Shown: one piece after another, positions 35,942 through 45,310 of the stretch
How positions within the stretch are numbered: the stretch's first letter is position 1
Layout of the letters: each line of letters opens with the position of its first letter
Assembly (NCBI GenBank): GCA_038247555.1
Contig: JBBRUT010000004.1
Location: 1 to 64,000 of the forward strand
Direction: 5' to 3'
Length of the DNA: 64,000 bases
Source: JAHBXL01 sp038247555
GTDB taxonomy: Bacteria; Planctomycetota; Phycisphaerae; Phycisphaerales; UBA1924
The notes under the pieces: model-generated
Seen by the model: the letters and a program-made list of their open reading frames with translations, nothing else
What the model was told of the DNA's origin: nothing
Database searches by the model: none
Program-made: the position numbers and the translations under genes

Positions 35942-37099
35942 TCAGGAAGCCGCGGCCACAGGCCGGGTCGCATCGTCGGCGATGCGATACTGAAGGTCCG
36001 GCGGACGACTCTCGTGTCGCTCCACCGCAACCGTGCGCCAGACACCAACCCAATGCTCCGGCTTCACTTCCTGCAGGTAGTAATCGCCCGCAGGTTCATC
36101 ACGAGGTGTCAGATCCGCCGGGGGTTCGTGCCAGGGCCACCAGGGCGTAACCCCCTGGTCGGATCCGGGAAGCGACTTGAAGGCTAGCGGATTGTCGATG
36201 ACATCCGCGATGGTAACCAGCCGGTCGCGAAGCTCGCCGACCTTCGGAATGCTCGCGAACAGCCCTCGCGTGTACGGGTGCATGGGATTGGCGAAGAGCT
36301 CGAACACATTGGCGTACTCGACCACGCGGCCAGCGTACATCACGCACACCACATCTGCATTTTCCGCGACGACTCCAAGATCGTGCGTGATCAGCATGAT
36401 CCCCATCTGCCGCGTGCGCTGAAGCGTCTTGAGAAGCTCAAGAATCTGCGCCTGAATCGTCACATCAAGCGCGGTTGTCGGCTCATCGGCCAGCAGCAGC
36501 TTCGGCTGGCACGCCAGCGCCATCGCGATCATCACACGCTGCCGCATGCCACCGGAGAACTGGTGCGGGTACGCCTTCATCCGCTTCTGCGGATCACTGA
36601 TCCCGACTTGCGTCAGCGCATCGGACGCGATCTGCTGCGCCTCGGCCGGGGTCACCGCTTGATGCAGCAGCACCGCCTCCATGATCTGATCGCCGATCGT
36701 GTACACCGGATTCAGCGAGGTCATCGGCTCCTGGAAGATCATCGCGATCTCGTTGCCGCGGATCCGCCGGATCTCGTGCTCCTGAAGCGAGAGCAGGTCC
36801 CGCACACCCGCATCGGTCTGGAACATCGCCTTGCCGCGATCAAACCGTCCCGGCGGCCGCGGCACCAGGTGCATCATGCTCATCGCCGTCACCGACTTGC
36901 CGCACCCCGACTCCCCTACCACCGCGAGCGTCTGCCGCGGATACAGCGTCATACGCACACCGTCGACCGCTTGGATGCGAGGCCCGCTCCCGTTGTCAAA
37001 GCTCACCGCAAGATTGTCGACTTGCAGCAGCGGCCGCGACTCATCAAGAGCCTTGTGCAGTTTGCGGCTTGTCACGTGAGGGGAATGCTCTTTTGCCAT
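35942..37099 (-). CDS. Peptide ABC transporter ATP-binding protein (DppD/OppD type)
   Basis: The 385-residue ATPase powers the permeases encoded upstream. It shows Walker A GESGCGKS, Q-loop FQEPMTSLNPV, signature FSGGMRQRV, Walker B LLLADEPTTALD and H-loop ITHDLG. The OppD/DppD C-terminal extension is present (HPYTRGLFASIPK). However, the cysteines that bind an iron-sulfur cluster in many relatives are missing; that stretch reads LPGSDQGVTPWWPWHEPP. I use ATG 37099 over a GTG at 37111. It is the last gene of the operon; the expected second ATPase (DppF/OppF) is absent, so this one may work as a homodimer or with a partner elsewhere. Confidence 0.92.
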   Translation of the reverse strand: MAKEHSPHVTSRKLHKALDESRPLLQVDNLAVSFDNGSGPRIQAVDGVRMTLYPRQTLAVVGESGCGKSVTAMSMMHLVPRPPGRFDRGKAMFQTDAGVRDLLSLQEHEIRRIRGNEIAMIFQEPMTSLNPVYTIGDQIMEAVLLHQAVTPAEAQQIASDALTQVGISDPQKRMKAYPHQFSGGMRQRVMIAMALACQPKLLLADEPTTALDVTIQAQILELLKTLQRTRQMGIMLITHDLGVVAENADVVCVMYAGRVVEYANVFELFANPMHPYTRGLFASIPKVGELRDRLVTIADVIDNPLAFKSLPGSDQGVTPWWPWHEPPADLTPRDEPAGDYYLQEVKPEHWVGVWRTVAVERHESRPPDLQYRIADDATRPVAAAS

Positions 37100-37120
37100 A
37101 CAGGTGCCCACAGACAGAAA

Positions 37121-38656
37121 CTACACACGGGCCTTCTTGAGTTTCGGATCGATCGCGTCGCGCAAGGCCTCGCCAAGGAAGTTGTACGAGAGCACCGTGA
37201 GGAAGATCGCCATGCCGGGGAACACCGCCAGCCACCACTTGAACTCACCGTCCTGACTGATCGCAAACGAGAGCAACCGGCCCCAGGATGGGCTATCAAC
37301 CGGGCCAAGGCCCAGATACGACAGCGTCGCCTCAATACCGATCGCCGCGGCCACCGCAAACGAGGTATCGACCAGTACCGGGGCAACCCCGTTGGGCAGA
37401 ATGTGCTTGAACAGGATCGACCGGAGCGGCAACCCGCTGGCCTGGGCCGACTGCACAAAGTCCTGGTTCCGCAGCTTCATGAACTCCGCGCGAGTGAACC
37501 TCGCCATCCCCGTCCACGTGAAGCAGCCGATGATCGCCATGATCACGTAAGTCGTCTTCAACTCATTGGGAAGCACGGCAACCGAAACGATGAGCAGGAA
37601 CAGCACCGGCACAGCCATGAAGATTTCGACGACTCGATAGAGGAGCAGATCGACCCAGCCCCCAAAGTAGCCCATCAGCGCACCCATGGTGACGCCGATC
37701 AGCAGCGCGATCGCCGTGGAGACGACACCGATAGAGATCGACAGGCGGCACGCGTGAAGGATCTGCGAGAAAACATCCGCGCCGAACGCATCGGTCCCCA
37801 TCCGGAAGGTTCGTCCGGCCACCGGCGAAGTCTGCGGATAATCCAGGGCCGCGGCGAACTCCGTTCCTGGCGGCTTTCGCGAAAGCGAGCTGAATCGTTG
37901 GTTCGGTGACCACGGGACGAGTGTGTACGTTGCCTGAATCTCGCCGGCGACTTCCTTCTGCGGATAGCTGAACTGCTCGAGCTTGGGGCTCCACCGGGCC
38001 TGCACGGACCAGACCGCAATCCCGCACGCCACCAGCACGACCGCCGCGCGGATCGGAAGCTTGCCGATCGGCAGCAGAAGCATGACTCCACCCAGCAGCA
38101 CCGCCACGGCGCCAGAGACCATGAGCCCTGCCATCGCGTGCCGCCCGATGACTCCTACTCCTGTCGGAGCAGTCCCCGTGCGCAGCGCTTCGCGGCCCGC
38201 CTGTATCGCCATCGATTCGAGACTGCCGCCAATGACCAGCGAGGTGGCGAGGATCAGAATCGCGAGCACGATTCCGCTCAGCACCGCTCCGAGGCGCGAA
38301 GATCGGTGCCTGCCTGTGCCGAGCACGATCACCGGCACACCGATGAGCGTGCACCAGAAGAGCACAAGATCCAGCGCGGTGAGATGCTCCCAGAGGGGCG
38401 ATCCGCCGCCACTGCCATCGGCCGCCGACATCCAAAGCGGATGCCCACTCGCCAGAAATGGTGCGAACACCGCAAAGAACGCGACGATGCTGAGCCACGT
38501 CAGCGCGATCAGCGCTGCCCTTCGCCTGATGACCTGCGACCAGGCCTCCGCCCAGAACCCCTTGGAAATCTGCACACCGATCCCGCGCGCAAGTTGTACC
38601 CCTGACACCGCGGCAGGTGTCTTGGGAACATCCGATCTGGAGGGGGCGTTGGCCAT
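37121..38656 (-). CDS. Peptide ABC transporter permease (DppC/OppC type), enlarged
   Basis: The C-terminal half is a standard inner-membrane permease with the ATPase-contact EAA loop (FTRAEFMKLRNQDFVQSAQASG) and the GIEATLSYLGLG block. At 511 residues it is about 200 longer than E. coli DppC. The extra length lies between the first helix (about 47-69) and the permease core. It contains about four more hydrophobic helices (around 95-215) and a soluble stretch before GTDAFGADVFSQ. It lies 21 bases from each neighbour in an operon. Confidence 0.92.
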   Translation of the reverse strand: MANAPSRSDVPKTPAAVSGVQLARGIGVQISKGFWAEAWSQVIRRRAALIALTWLSIVAFFAVFAPFLASGHPLWMSAADGSGGGSPLWEHLTALDLVLFWCTLIGVPVIVLGTGRHRSSRLGAVLSGIVLAILILATSLVIGGSLESMAIQAGREALRTGTAPTGVGVIGRHAMAGLMVSGAVAVLLGGVMLLLPIGKLPIRAAVVLVACGIAVWSVQARWSPKLEQFSYPQKEVAGEIQATYTLVPWSPNQRFSSLSRKPPGTEFAAALDYPQTSPVAGRTFRMGTDAFGADVFSQILHACRLSISIGVVSTAIALLIGVTMGALMGYFGGWVDLLLYRVVEIFMAVPVLFLLIVSVAVLPNELKTTYVIMAIIGCFTWTGMARFTRAEFMKLRNQDFVQSAQASGLPLRSILFKHILPNGVAPVLVDTSFAVAAAIGIEATLSYLGLGPVDSPSWGRLLSFAISQDGEFKWWLAVFPGMAIFLTVLSYNFLGEALRDAIDPKLKKARV

Positions 38657-38677
38657 GGTCCTGTGGGCTTCCTCAAC

Positions 38678-40222
38678 TCACTTGTACGTAATCCGCGGAT
38701 CGGCCAAGGCGTAAAGGATGTCTGCCAGAAGCAGCGCGCACAGATTGACGACCGCCACCATCGTCGTATTCGCAAGAATCAGTTCCCGATCGCGAAGATT
38801 GATTGCCTCGATAAGCAGGTAACCCATCCCCGGCACAGTAAAGATCCGTTCGATGACCACCGACCCGGCCAGCATCGCCGGGAACACGGTCACAAACATG
38901 GTGATCAGCGGAAGCAGAGAGTTCCGGAAAACGTGACGCAGCACCACGTCCTTGGGCGCAACGCCCTTGGCCTTCGCCGTTCGCACGTAGTCCGCGTTGA
39001 AGTTCTCAAGCATCGCCGCGCGAGTCTGCTTGCTGAGCACCGCAAACCCGCCGTACACCAGGCACGCAACCGGAAGGATGACGTGCCAAACGCGGTCCAT
39101 CAGCCAGCCACGATGCCACACGCCCGTCCAATCAGTGCCGGGGAGCATGCGGAAGGTCTCCGCGGCCTTGCTGGAAAGACCCGCCGCGGGGAACGCGTTG
39201 GTGTAATCGGGATTGGCCATGAACCCCTGCAGGAGCACACCCGCGAGCACCGTAGGGATGGAGAACAAGGCAAGGTAGAGTCCACCCAGCCCGACATCCA
39301 CCAGCGAGCCCTTTCGCGTCGCGGCGAGCAATCCGCTGGGAATCGCGACCATGTAGATGATCGGGAACGCGATGAGATTCAGCATGATGGTGACGGGGAG
39401 CGCCTCAGACAGCAGCTCGATGACAGGGCGCCCGCGGCTGAACGACACGCCCATGTCCGGCCAGGCGATGCTCAGCATTCCCGGGAGAAGCGGGATCCCC
39501 GCCGCCGGGTATGGCTGCTGGCCCATCGCCGCGACGAACTCCTCGCGTCGCTGCGCCGCTGCCGCGAACGCATCGATCGCCGCGCGGCCGTATCCCTCAA
39601 CCTCCGCGAACTCCGGCAGTTCCTTCTGTGGGGTAAGCGCGGCAATCCTGGACACGCGGGCTTCACGCTTCCGGGTCAGCAATCCCTCGGCACCGGTCGC
39701 CTCGGCGTACCGCACCAGCGAATCACGGAGGGTGGCTTCCGCCGCGATGTACTGCGCACGCGATGAGACGTATTCATTCTCGATAGCGCGAAATGCACTC
39801 GCTTTCTGCTGCGGATCCCGGTCACCAAACCGCTCGCCAAGCCACTCCGGCGAGGGCGCCGACGCAGTGGGAAGGGTGTCGGCAAACCACTTCCAGACTG
39901 GCGGCTCAGGAACCGATCGCGGACGCGTGATCGTCTCCCCGGTGGGGCTGATCATGTCTCTCTGGCCGAACTTGACCGGGCTGATCCGGCCGAGCCATCG
40001 AACATACTGCACGACCGCGGGCTCGTTCAGCCCGTAGCGGTCTTCGAGCTTCGCTTTCTGAATCGCGATCGAGCTCTGCGACTGCATCTGCCCGCCGCCG
40101 GCCAGCAGCAGCCCCGCGCCGATGCCCCCCGGCGAGGCTGCCAGCAGCATGAACACGACAAATGTGATTCCCAGCAGCGTGGGGATCATGAGGAGCAATC
40201 GTCGTGTGATGTAGCTGACCAT
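38678..40222 (-). CDS. Peptide ABC transporter permease (DppB/OppB type), enlarged
   Basis: This inner-membrane partner of the DppC-type permease has 514 residues instead of about 310-340. The first helix starts RRLLLMIPTLLGITFVVFML, as in the family. A large extracytoplasmic insert of roughly 180 residues (about 45-230) separates it from the remaining helices, which carry the core QTRAAMLENFNADYVRTAKAKG EAA loop and a normal C-terminus. I chose ATG 40222 because the family start follows directly. Confidence 0.92.
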   Translation of the reverse strand: MVSYITRRLLLMIPTLLGITFVVFMLLAASPGGIGAGLLLAGGGQMQSQSSIAIQKAKLEDRYGLNEPAVVQYVRWLGRISPVKFGQRDMISPTGETITRPRSVPEPPVWKWFADTLPTASAPSPEWLGERFGDRDPQQKASAFRAIENEYVSSRAQYIAAEATLRDSLVRYAEATGAEGLLTRKREARVSRIAALTPQKELPEFAEVEGYGRAAIDAFAAAAQRREEFVAAMGQQPYPAAGIPLLPGMLSIAWPDMGVSFSRGRPVIELLSEALPVTIMLNLIAFPIIYMVAIPSGLLAATRKGSLVDVGLGGLYLALFSIPTVLAGVLLQGFMANPDYTNAFPAAGLSSKAAETFRMLPGTDWTGVWHRGWLMDRVWHVILPVACLVYGGFAVLSKQTRAAMLENFNADYVRTAKAKGVAPKDVVLRHVFRNSLLPLITMFVTVFPAMLAGSVVIERIFTVPGMGYLLIEAINLRDRELILANTTMVAVVNLCALLLADILYALADPRITYK

Positions 40223-40301
40223 GCTCGCGGCTCTGGTTACAAAGGCTTCAACCACATGCCGATGCCGGCACGCTCCGTCCCGATCCTGCAACTGGACAAG
40301 C

Positions 40302-42200
40302 TCAGTTCGCGGGCGTGGGCGAGACCCACGAGCCCCGGAAGAACTCGGGGTGCTCGAACCATTTCGGGTACGTGTGAACGTTCCCGATCTCGATGTTCAC
40401 AATGCGGAGCCAGGGTGGCACACGAATGAAGGTGTATGGCTGATCTTCGTGCAGCACAGCCTCAAGCTGCTGCCAGATCTTTGCACGCTTGGCCGCATCC
40501 ATCTCCCTCCGTCCCTCATCGATCAGGCGGTCGGCATCTTCGTTGGCCCACTGGGCAAAGTTGTCGCCCTGGTTCTTGATCGAGTCGGAGTGAAAGATCT
40601 GCCGCGGATCGCTCTCCGGAGCACTCGCGCCCCAGCCCAGCGTGATCGCGTCAAAGTCACGCGTCTTCATGAACTCCTGGTAGACCGACCAGTCCGCCGG
40701 ACGCAGCGTGACGCGGATGCCCTGCGCAGAGCACGCATCGACCACAAATCTCGCGATCTTCTCGGAGATCTCACTGCCGCTCGCGTAGGAATATTCAAAC
40801 TGGAATGGCACGCCTTCGCGGCTCTCCAGCACACCGTCGCCATTGCGGTCTTCCCAACCGGCTTCCTTCAGCAGAGCCAGCGCCCGCTGCGGCTCATACG
40901 GCCAGGGCTTGATGTCCTTGTTGGAACCCGCGCTGATGAGCGGCATGTTGCCCTTGGCCACCTCCCCGATCCCTCTCCAGATATCGCGGATCATCTTCTC
41001 GCGATCCAGCAGTTGGGTCATCGCGAGGCGAACCCGCTTGTCCGTAAAGGGGGTGGGCTTGCCGTTGCGCATGCCGCAGTTCCAAGCGATGAAGGAATAC
41101 CCCGACCGCATGTTCACCCAGTTGAGGTAGTGCGCCCGGCTCTGCCAGTTCGGGTCTTGCCGCATCGCCACAAACTGCGGGGCTGCCGGAGTGATCATAT
41201 CGGCATCGCCCTTCTTGAAGGCATTCAGGCGGGCGATCTCCTCGTTCACAGCGCGAATCCGAAGCGCATCCATCGCGGGCTTGGGGCCCCAGTACTGCTC
41301 GTTGCGCTCCAGCACAACATCCGCAGGCGGAGCCCACTGCCGGTTAACATCAAAGTCCTTCAGCCGGTACGGCCCGGCGCCGACAAGCAGCCCGGTACCG
41401 CGGTTGATCTGCGCCGGGTTGAGCGCGCCATAGACATGCTTGGGAAGGATGAACAGCGACAATGCATTGTCGACGTTCGTGAACAATCGCTGCTGAAACG
41501 CGAACTCAACCGTTCGGTCATCGATCACCGTCACCGATTTGATCGAATCGCGAAGGATCGATCGTGTTCGTTCCGCCTCGATCTGCTCGTTCATCACAAA
41601 GTCGTGAAACGTCCAGCGGAGATCCTCGGCGGTGATGGGCTGACCGTCGCTGAACTTCGCATTGGCACGAATCCGCGCACGCAACCAGAGGCCCCCAGGA
41701 TCCACCTGCCAGGCCTCGGCGACCTGACCTCGCATCTCCAGAGTCTCGGGGTCGTAGATCGCCAACGAGCCCATCGTCAACTCTTGAATTCGTCTTCCAT
41801 ACACATCCGCGGAGATGTACGGCGTCAGCCGCGCCAACTGTGCCTCATAGATCTCCGTGAACTCCCCTCCCGGCAGAAACTTGGCATCCGCTCGAGGATC
41901 ATGGGCAAACGCCATCGCCGGCTGCCACTGGACCGCCACATCGGGCCGAGCCCAGTTCTGATCTCGAACACCGGGCTCTGCCCGTGGGCCTCCGACCGGT
42001 GCCGCGGCGACCCCACCCCCAGCTTCGATTGTCGCCTCCAGGCGCGCCAGTTGCCCCTCGAGCTTGGTCAGCTTGCTCAGGGCGGTCTGCATGTCGTTCT
42101 TCTGCCCATCGCGCTGGTACATCCCCAGCCAGACGGAAAGTCCGACAATCACCATCACCGCCAGCAGCACGAAGTCTTTGAGTCCAAACTTGTTCTGCAT
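40302..42200 (-). CDS. Peptide-type ABC transporter substrate-binding protein, membrane-anchored
   Basis: This is the 632-residue family 5 extracellular binding protein of the operon. Instead of a lipoprotein signal it begins with an uncleaved-looking hydrophobic anchor (residues 9-27) followed by a short coiled coil (QTALSKLTKLEGQLARLEATI). The mature domain shows ISADVYGRRIQEL, ADLRWTFHDF-like EDLRWTFHDFV and GAGPYRLKDFDVNRQW, typical of peptide/nickel-binding relatives. It is the first gene of a four-gene importer operon (binding protein, two permeases, one ATPase). The ligand is unknown; oligopeptides are likely. Confidence 0.92.
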   Translation of the reverse strand: MQNKFGLKDFVLLAVMVIVGLSVWLGMYQRDGQKNDMQTALSKLTKLEGQLARLEATIEAGGGVAAAPVGGPRAEPGVRDQNWARPDVAVQWQPAMAFAHDPRADAKFLPGGEFTEIYEAQLARLTPYISADVYGRRIQELTMGSLAIYDPETLEMRGQVAEAWQVDPGGLWLRARIRANAKFSDGQPITAEDLRWTFHDFVMNEQIEAERTRSILRDSIKSVTVIDDRTVEFAFQQRLFTNVDNALSLFILPKHVYGALNPAQINRGTGLLVGAGPYRLKDFDVNRQWAPPADVVLERNEQYWGPKPAMDALRIRAVNEEIARLNAFKKGDADMITPAAPQFVAMRQDPNWQSRAHYLNWVNMRSGYSFIAWNCGMRNGKPTPFTDKRVRLAMTQLLDREKMIRDIWRGIGEVAKGNMPLISAGSNKDIKPWPYEPQRALALLKEAGWEDRNGDGVLESREGVPFQFEYSYASGSEISEKIARFVVDACSAQGIRVTLRPADWSVYQEFMKTRDFDAITLGWGASAPESDPRQIFHSDSIKNQGDNFAQWANEDADRLIDEGRREMDAAKRAKIWQQLEAVLHEDQPYTFIRVPPWLRIVNIEIGNVHTYPKWFEHPEFFRGSWVSPTPAN

Positions 42201-42453
42201 CGTTCGTCCCGGTTCGCCAAGGGATGGATCGGTCTGCGAGTTCCGACCCCAGTGTACGGCAGAGCCGTTCCCGCGTCTGCCCGGACCGGAAAGTTGCTGC
42301 CTTCCCCCTCATTGCCGCCCACGCGCAGAGCCTGCGCCGCCCTCGCCGCCCGAATCTGCCTCATCCTCAAGGCCGGACCAGCATGCCGCGCTGGGTCGCG
42401 GCGTCCTTGCACCACCCTCACCTCACCCCGCGCGATCACCGATTCGGTCTCCC

Positions 42454-43959
42454 ATGAGCCACTCCGTGCACAGCGAGATGGGCGGTTGCGATACCGTTGT
42501 CATCGCATCTTCCGGTCTCGGTCCCAGAACCATCTCGACCCTCTGCGGCTGTGCCCTTGCCAGCACAACCTACGTCCTTGGGGCCACCTGGCTCGAGTCG
42601 CCATGGCTCGGACTTCCCCTCGGCCTGTGGTTGATCGGCGCCGGCATCGGCGTGACCCATCTGTGGGCATCCCGCATGGCCACGCTCCCTGCGACTGGTC
42701 ACAGGCGAATGGCCGCGACCAGGTCCTTCCACTTCCCGTTCCGCGATTCGTTGTCGGGCGAGAACCTTGTCGCCACCGCCATGGAGCTTTCGGGCGTCCC
42801 CGCGCGGTCCGTCGAATTCGCCCGCCGCAAGGTCAAGCGGTTCTCCGAGCAGGCGGGGTTGACGCTCACGCCCCGCGCGATACGAATCGGCCTGGACCTC
42901 TGCCAGCGAGACTTTGAGCGTCTCCGCTCCGCCGGCGCTTTGAGACTGGTTCCAAGCCTTTCGATCGAGTGGGTTCGTGCGGAGGCCGGACTGTTGACCG
43001 ATGCACCGCGCCAGGCTCTGGAGTTTGACGCGCTCCTCCGCCGAGAGCCCGAAGGCCGCGGCCATCCCAACGCCGGCGATGCACACCTTTTTCTGCCGCA
43101 GCACCCGGGCCAGCCCGCCGCGTGGCACGATTGGTCCACCCCCCCCGCTCCCGGCTTCGGAACAACATTCCCCGCCAGGGTCGACCCCGCCGCTCTGCGG
43201 CTCGATGGACTTGATTTCGCCGATCCGATTCACTGCCGTCTTGCCGCGGATGTCATTATTGTCGCCGCGACCCTCGCGGCCGGACCGACGCGTCGGCCAA
43301 CGGGCTTTCGCTCGGTGCTCCGAGGCGGCACGCTCGACGAATCGCTCGCCAGATCCGCCGTCGAGGTTGCAATGCTCAGACTTGGCGGCACGCTCGAAGA
43401 TCTGGTCGCCGCCGCCAAACGCCGCGAGACCCGGGTGCCCGCGACGGCTTTCGCCGCGGCACGCGCGCTGTCGGCCTGGATCACGACTTGGCAGACCCAG
43501 CCCGGTGCGCCGCCTATTCACCACGAGCGCCACCGTCTGGCCAAGCTCGCGGCGGATCTGATTCCCGGAGAAGCGGAGCCGCATCTGCGGCTGGGTGCCG
43601 CCCAGATCGCCGCCTTTGAGGATGCCGCAGCGATCACGTCGTTCGCGACTGCGGGACGGCTGCTTCGGAGCCGGGGCACCGTGTGCGGAACCGACCCCCT
43701 CGCGTTCATTCAGGCCGAGATCACCCTCGGAGAACCGAGTGGCCTGACGCTTGGTCGAGTCGCGGCCGGACTCTGCCTGCTGTGGGCCACGACGCCGCAA
43801 TCCAGCCTCGACTATCTCCGCGATGATGTGCTCGACGATCTTCAGCACTCGGGCTGGCTCGAAGGTCGCGATCAGGATCGCAAACTGCTCGCCGATGTTC
43901 TCGATGAACTTGCGCGGATCGATGCCGATGAGTTGCCCCGCCGGGCCGAAGCGGCTTGA
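42454..43959 (+). CDS. Large protein of unknown function with N-terminal membrane hairpin
   Basis: I do not recognise this 501-residue protein. Residues about 25-65 can form two membrane helices (ALASTTYVLGATWL and LGLPLGLWLIGAGIGVTHLW). A soluble alpha-helical region of more than 400 residues follows, rich in Ala, Arg and Leu. Parts near the end (AEPHLRLGAAQIAAFEDAAA and ASLDYLRDD-like SSLDYLRDDVL) have TPR-like character. The ATG at 42454 was chosen; sequence upstream in the same frame overlaps the divergent binding-protein gene. No operon partner is seen. Confidence 0.65.
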   Translation: MSHSVHSEMGGCDTVVIASSGLGPRTISTLCGCALASTTYVLGATWLESPWLGLPLGLWLIGAGIGVTHLWASRMATLPATGHRRMAATRSFHFPFRDSLSGENLVATAMELSGVPARSVEFARRKVKRFSEQAGLTLTPRAIRIGLDLCQRDFERLRSAGALRLVPSLSIEWVRAEAGLLTDAPRQALEFDALLRREPEGRGHPNAGDAHLFLPQHPGQPAAWHDWSTPPAPGFGTTFPARVDPAALRLDGLDFADPIHCRLAADVIIVAATLAAGPTRRPTGFRSVLRGGTLDESLARSAVEVAMLRLGGTLEDLVAAAKRRETRVPATAFAAARALSAWITTWQTQPGAPPIHHERHRLAKLAADLIPGEAEPHLRLGAAQIAAFEDAAAITSFATAGRLLRSRGTVCGTDPLAFIQAEITLGEPSGLTLGRVAAGLCLLWATTPQSSLDYLRDDVLDDLQHSGWLEGRDQDRKLLADVLDELARIDADELPRRAEAA

Positions 43960-44001
43960 CGCCGCGAACCCTGCTCGTCACCGGGATCGACGCTCGCCGG
44001 G

Positions 44002-44298
44002 TTAGCCCTCGACATCCAGCCGGGGCCTGGCGACATCGGGCTTGGTCTGTTCCGGGCGATAGTGGTCCTGCCGCTCGCGGTCATCCGCCGTCTCCTGATC
44101 GGTGTTGTCCTTCAGGTTGCGGATGGCATCGACCGACTGCGTCTGGTTGAGCTCGACCTCATCCTCGCCGCGTTGCAGACGCTCGGTTCGCGACTTACGT
44201 ACCGGGGGCTTGGCGCGCTCAATGTCCCGCGCCGCCTTGTGCTCGGCCTGCGAAATGCCCGCGACGGATTGGGCAACGGAAGTCCCCAGCGTGCTCAT
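44002..44298 (-). CDS. Small hydrophilic protein of unknown function
   Basis: The 98-residue protein is very polar and mostly helical (TERLQRGEDEVELNQTQSVDAI, followed by acidic and basic stretches), with no membrane segment. The even codon use and the conserved-looking start MSTLGTSVAQSVAG suggest a real gene. I recall similar small proteins in planctomycetes, but I cannot name one. It lies between the unknown 501-residue protein and fabI, on the fabI strand. Confidence 0.55.
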   Translation of the reverse strand: MSTLGTSVAQSVAGISQAEHKAARDIERAKPPVRKSRTERLQRGEDEVELNQTQSVDAIRNLKDNTDQETADDRERQDHYRPEQTKPDVARPRLDVEG

Positions 44299-44386
44299 AA
44301 AGGTCCGATCGACCGAACCGCGGTCCGAAGATCAAACGATCCGGCGCATCGCTCGTTATTGGGCGTAGTTCCTCAGGAATAACTCC

Positions 44387-44420
44387 TCGGACCCCACCGT
44401 CGGACCCCACCGTCGGACCC
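44387..44420. repeat. Short tandem repeat, 13-bp unit x 2.6
   Basis: TCGGACCCCACCG occurs at 44387-44399 and 44400-44412, followed by a partial TCGGACCC to 44420. It lies between fabI and the small hydrophilic gene, downstream of the fabI stop. No function is evident. Confidence 0.85.
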
Positions 44421-44436
44421 GCCCCCCATCTGCCAG

Positions 44437-45255
44437 TTACAGACCAACGGTGTTGACGCCGCAATCGACGTAGATCGTCTCGCCGGTGACGCCCGACGAC
44501 AACGGGCTTGCGAGGTATACCGCGGTGCGGCCGACATCCTCGCCCTCCACATTCCGCCTCAGCGGCGACCGCTTGGCCACCGCCGCCTCCATCTCGCCGG
44601 TTCCACCCACCGCCGATGACGCCAGCGTCCGCAAGTACCCGCCGGAGATGATGTTCACCCGGATGTTCTCCGCGCCAAGCTCCCACGCCAGATACCGCGC
44701 AGAACACTCCAGCGCGGCCTTGGCCACGCCCATCACGTTGTACCCCGGCACCACCTTCTCCGCGCCGTAGTACGACATCGCCATGATGCTTGCTCCACCG
44801 CTCGCCCCCCCGTTCGCTCCACCGTCTGCCGCGCCCTTCGCCAGCAGCGGCCGCGCACGCCTGGCCATGCCCACCAGCGTGTACGCCGATACATCAATCG
44901 CCGACAGATACGCCGCGCGCGGCGTCTCCACGAACTTCCCGACCGACAGCCAGTCCCGATCCGCAAACGCGATCGAGTGCACCAGGAAGTTCATCGTGCT
45001 GAACGACTCGGCATACTTCGCAAACGCGGCATCCATATCCGCGTCGTTACCCGCATCCATCGGGCAAAGCCACGGATCCGATACGCCCAGCTCTTCGACC
45101 GCGCGCCGCGTCCGCCGCTCGTTCTTCTCGCCCGGCAGGTGCGTAAAGGCGCAGCGTCCGCCCGCCTCGATGATCGCCTTGGCGATGTGCCACGCATACG
45201 ACCGATCATTCGCGATTCCGACGATCATCCCGACTCTACCTTCAAGCAACTTCAT
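44437..45255 (-). CDS. fabI: Enoyl-[acyl-carrier-protein] reductase FabI
   Basis: FabI reduces the enoyl-ACP double bond with NAD(P)H in the last step of each fatty acid elongation cycle. The 272-residue short-chain dehydrogenase starts with GIANDRSYAWHIAKAI, the FabI form of the nucleotide-binding loop. The catalytic pair is Tyr172 and Lys179 (YNVMGVAK). A Gly/Ala-rich insert (about 141-155) is unusual for the family. The ATG at 45255 has GGAG seven bases upstream, better than the ATG at 45273. It lies 55 bases after the aminopeptidase gene, probably in one unit. Confidence 0.93.
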   Translation of the reverse strand: MKLLEGRVGMIVGIANDRSYAWHIAKAIIEAGGRCAFTHLPGEKNERRTRRAVEELGVSDPWLCPMDAGNDADMDAAFAKYAESFSTMNFLVHSIAFADRDWLSVGKFVETPRAAYLSAIDVSAYTLVGMARRARPLLAKGAADGGANGGASGGASIMAMSYYGAEKVVPGYNVMGVAKAALECSARYLAWELGAENIRVNIISGGYLRTLASSAVGGTGEMEAAVAKRSPLRRNVEGEDVGRTAVYLASPLSSGVTGETIYVDCGVNTVGL

Positions 45256-45310
45256 GAGCTCACTCCACGCCATACCACCTTCAACCCGCGGCCACGTCGG
45301 CCCAGTCCAC

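Noticed and set aside
36278..37909. 543-residue plus-strand frame opposite the ABC transporter genes
   Set aside because: Very rich in Arg and His with no domain; the minus strand carries intact ATPase and permease motifs.
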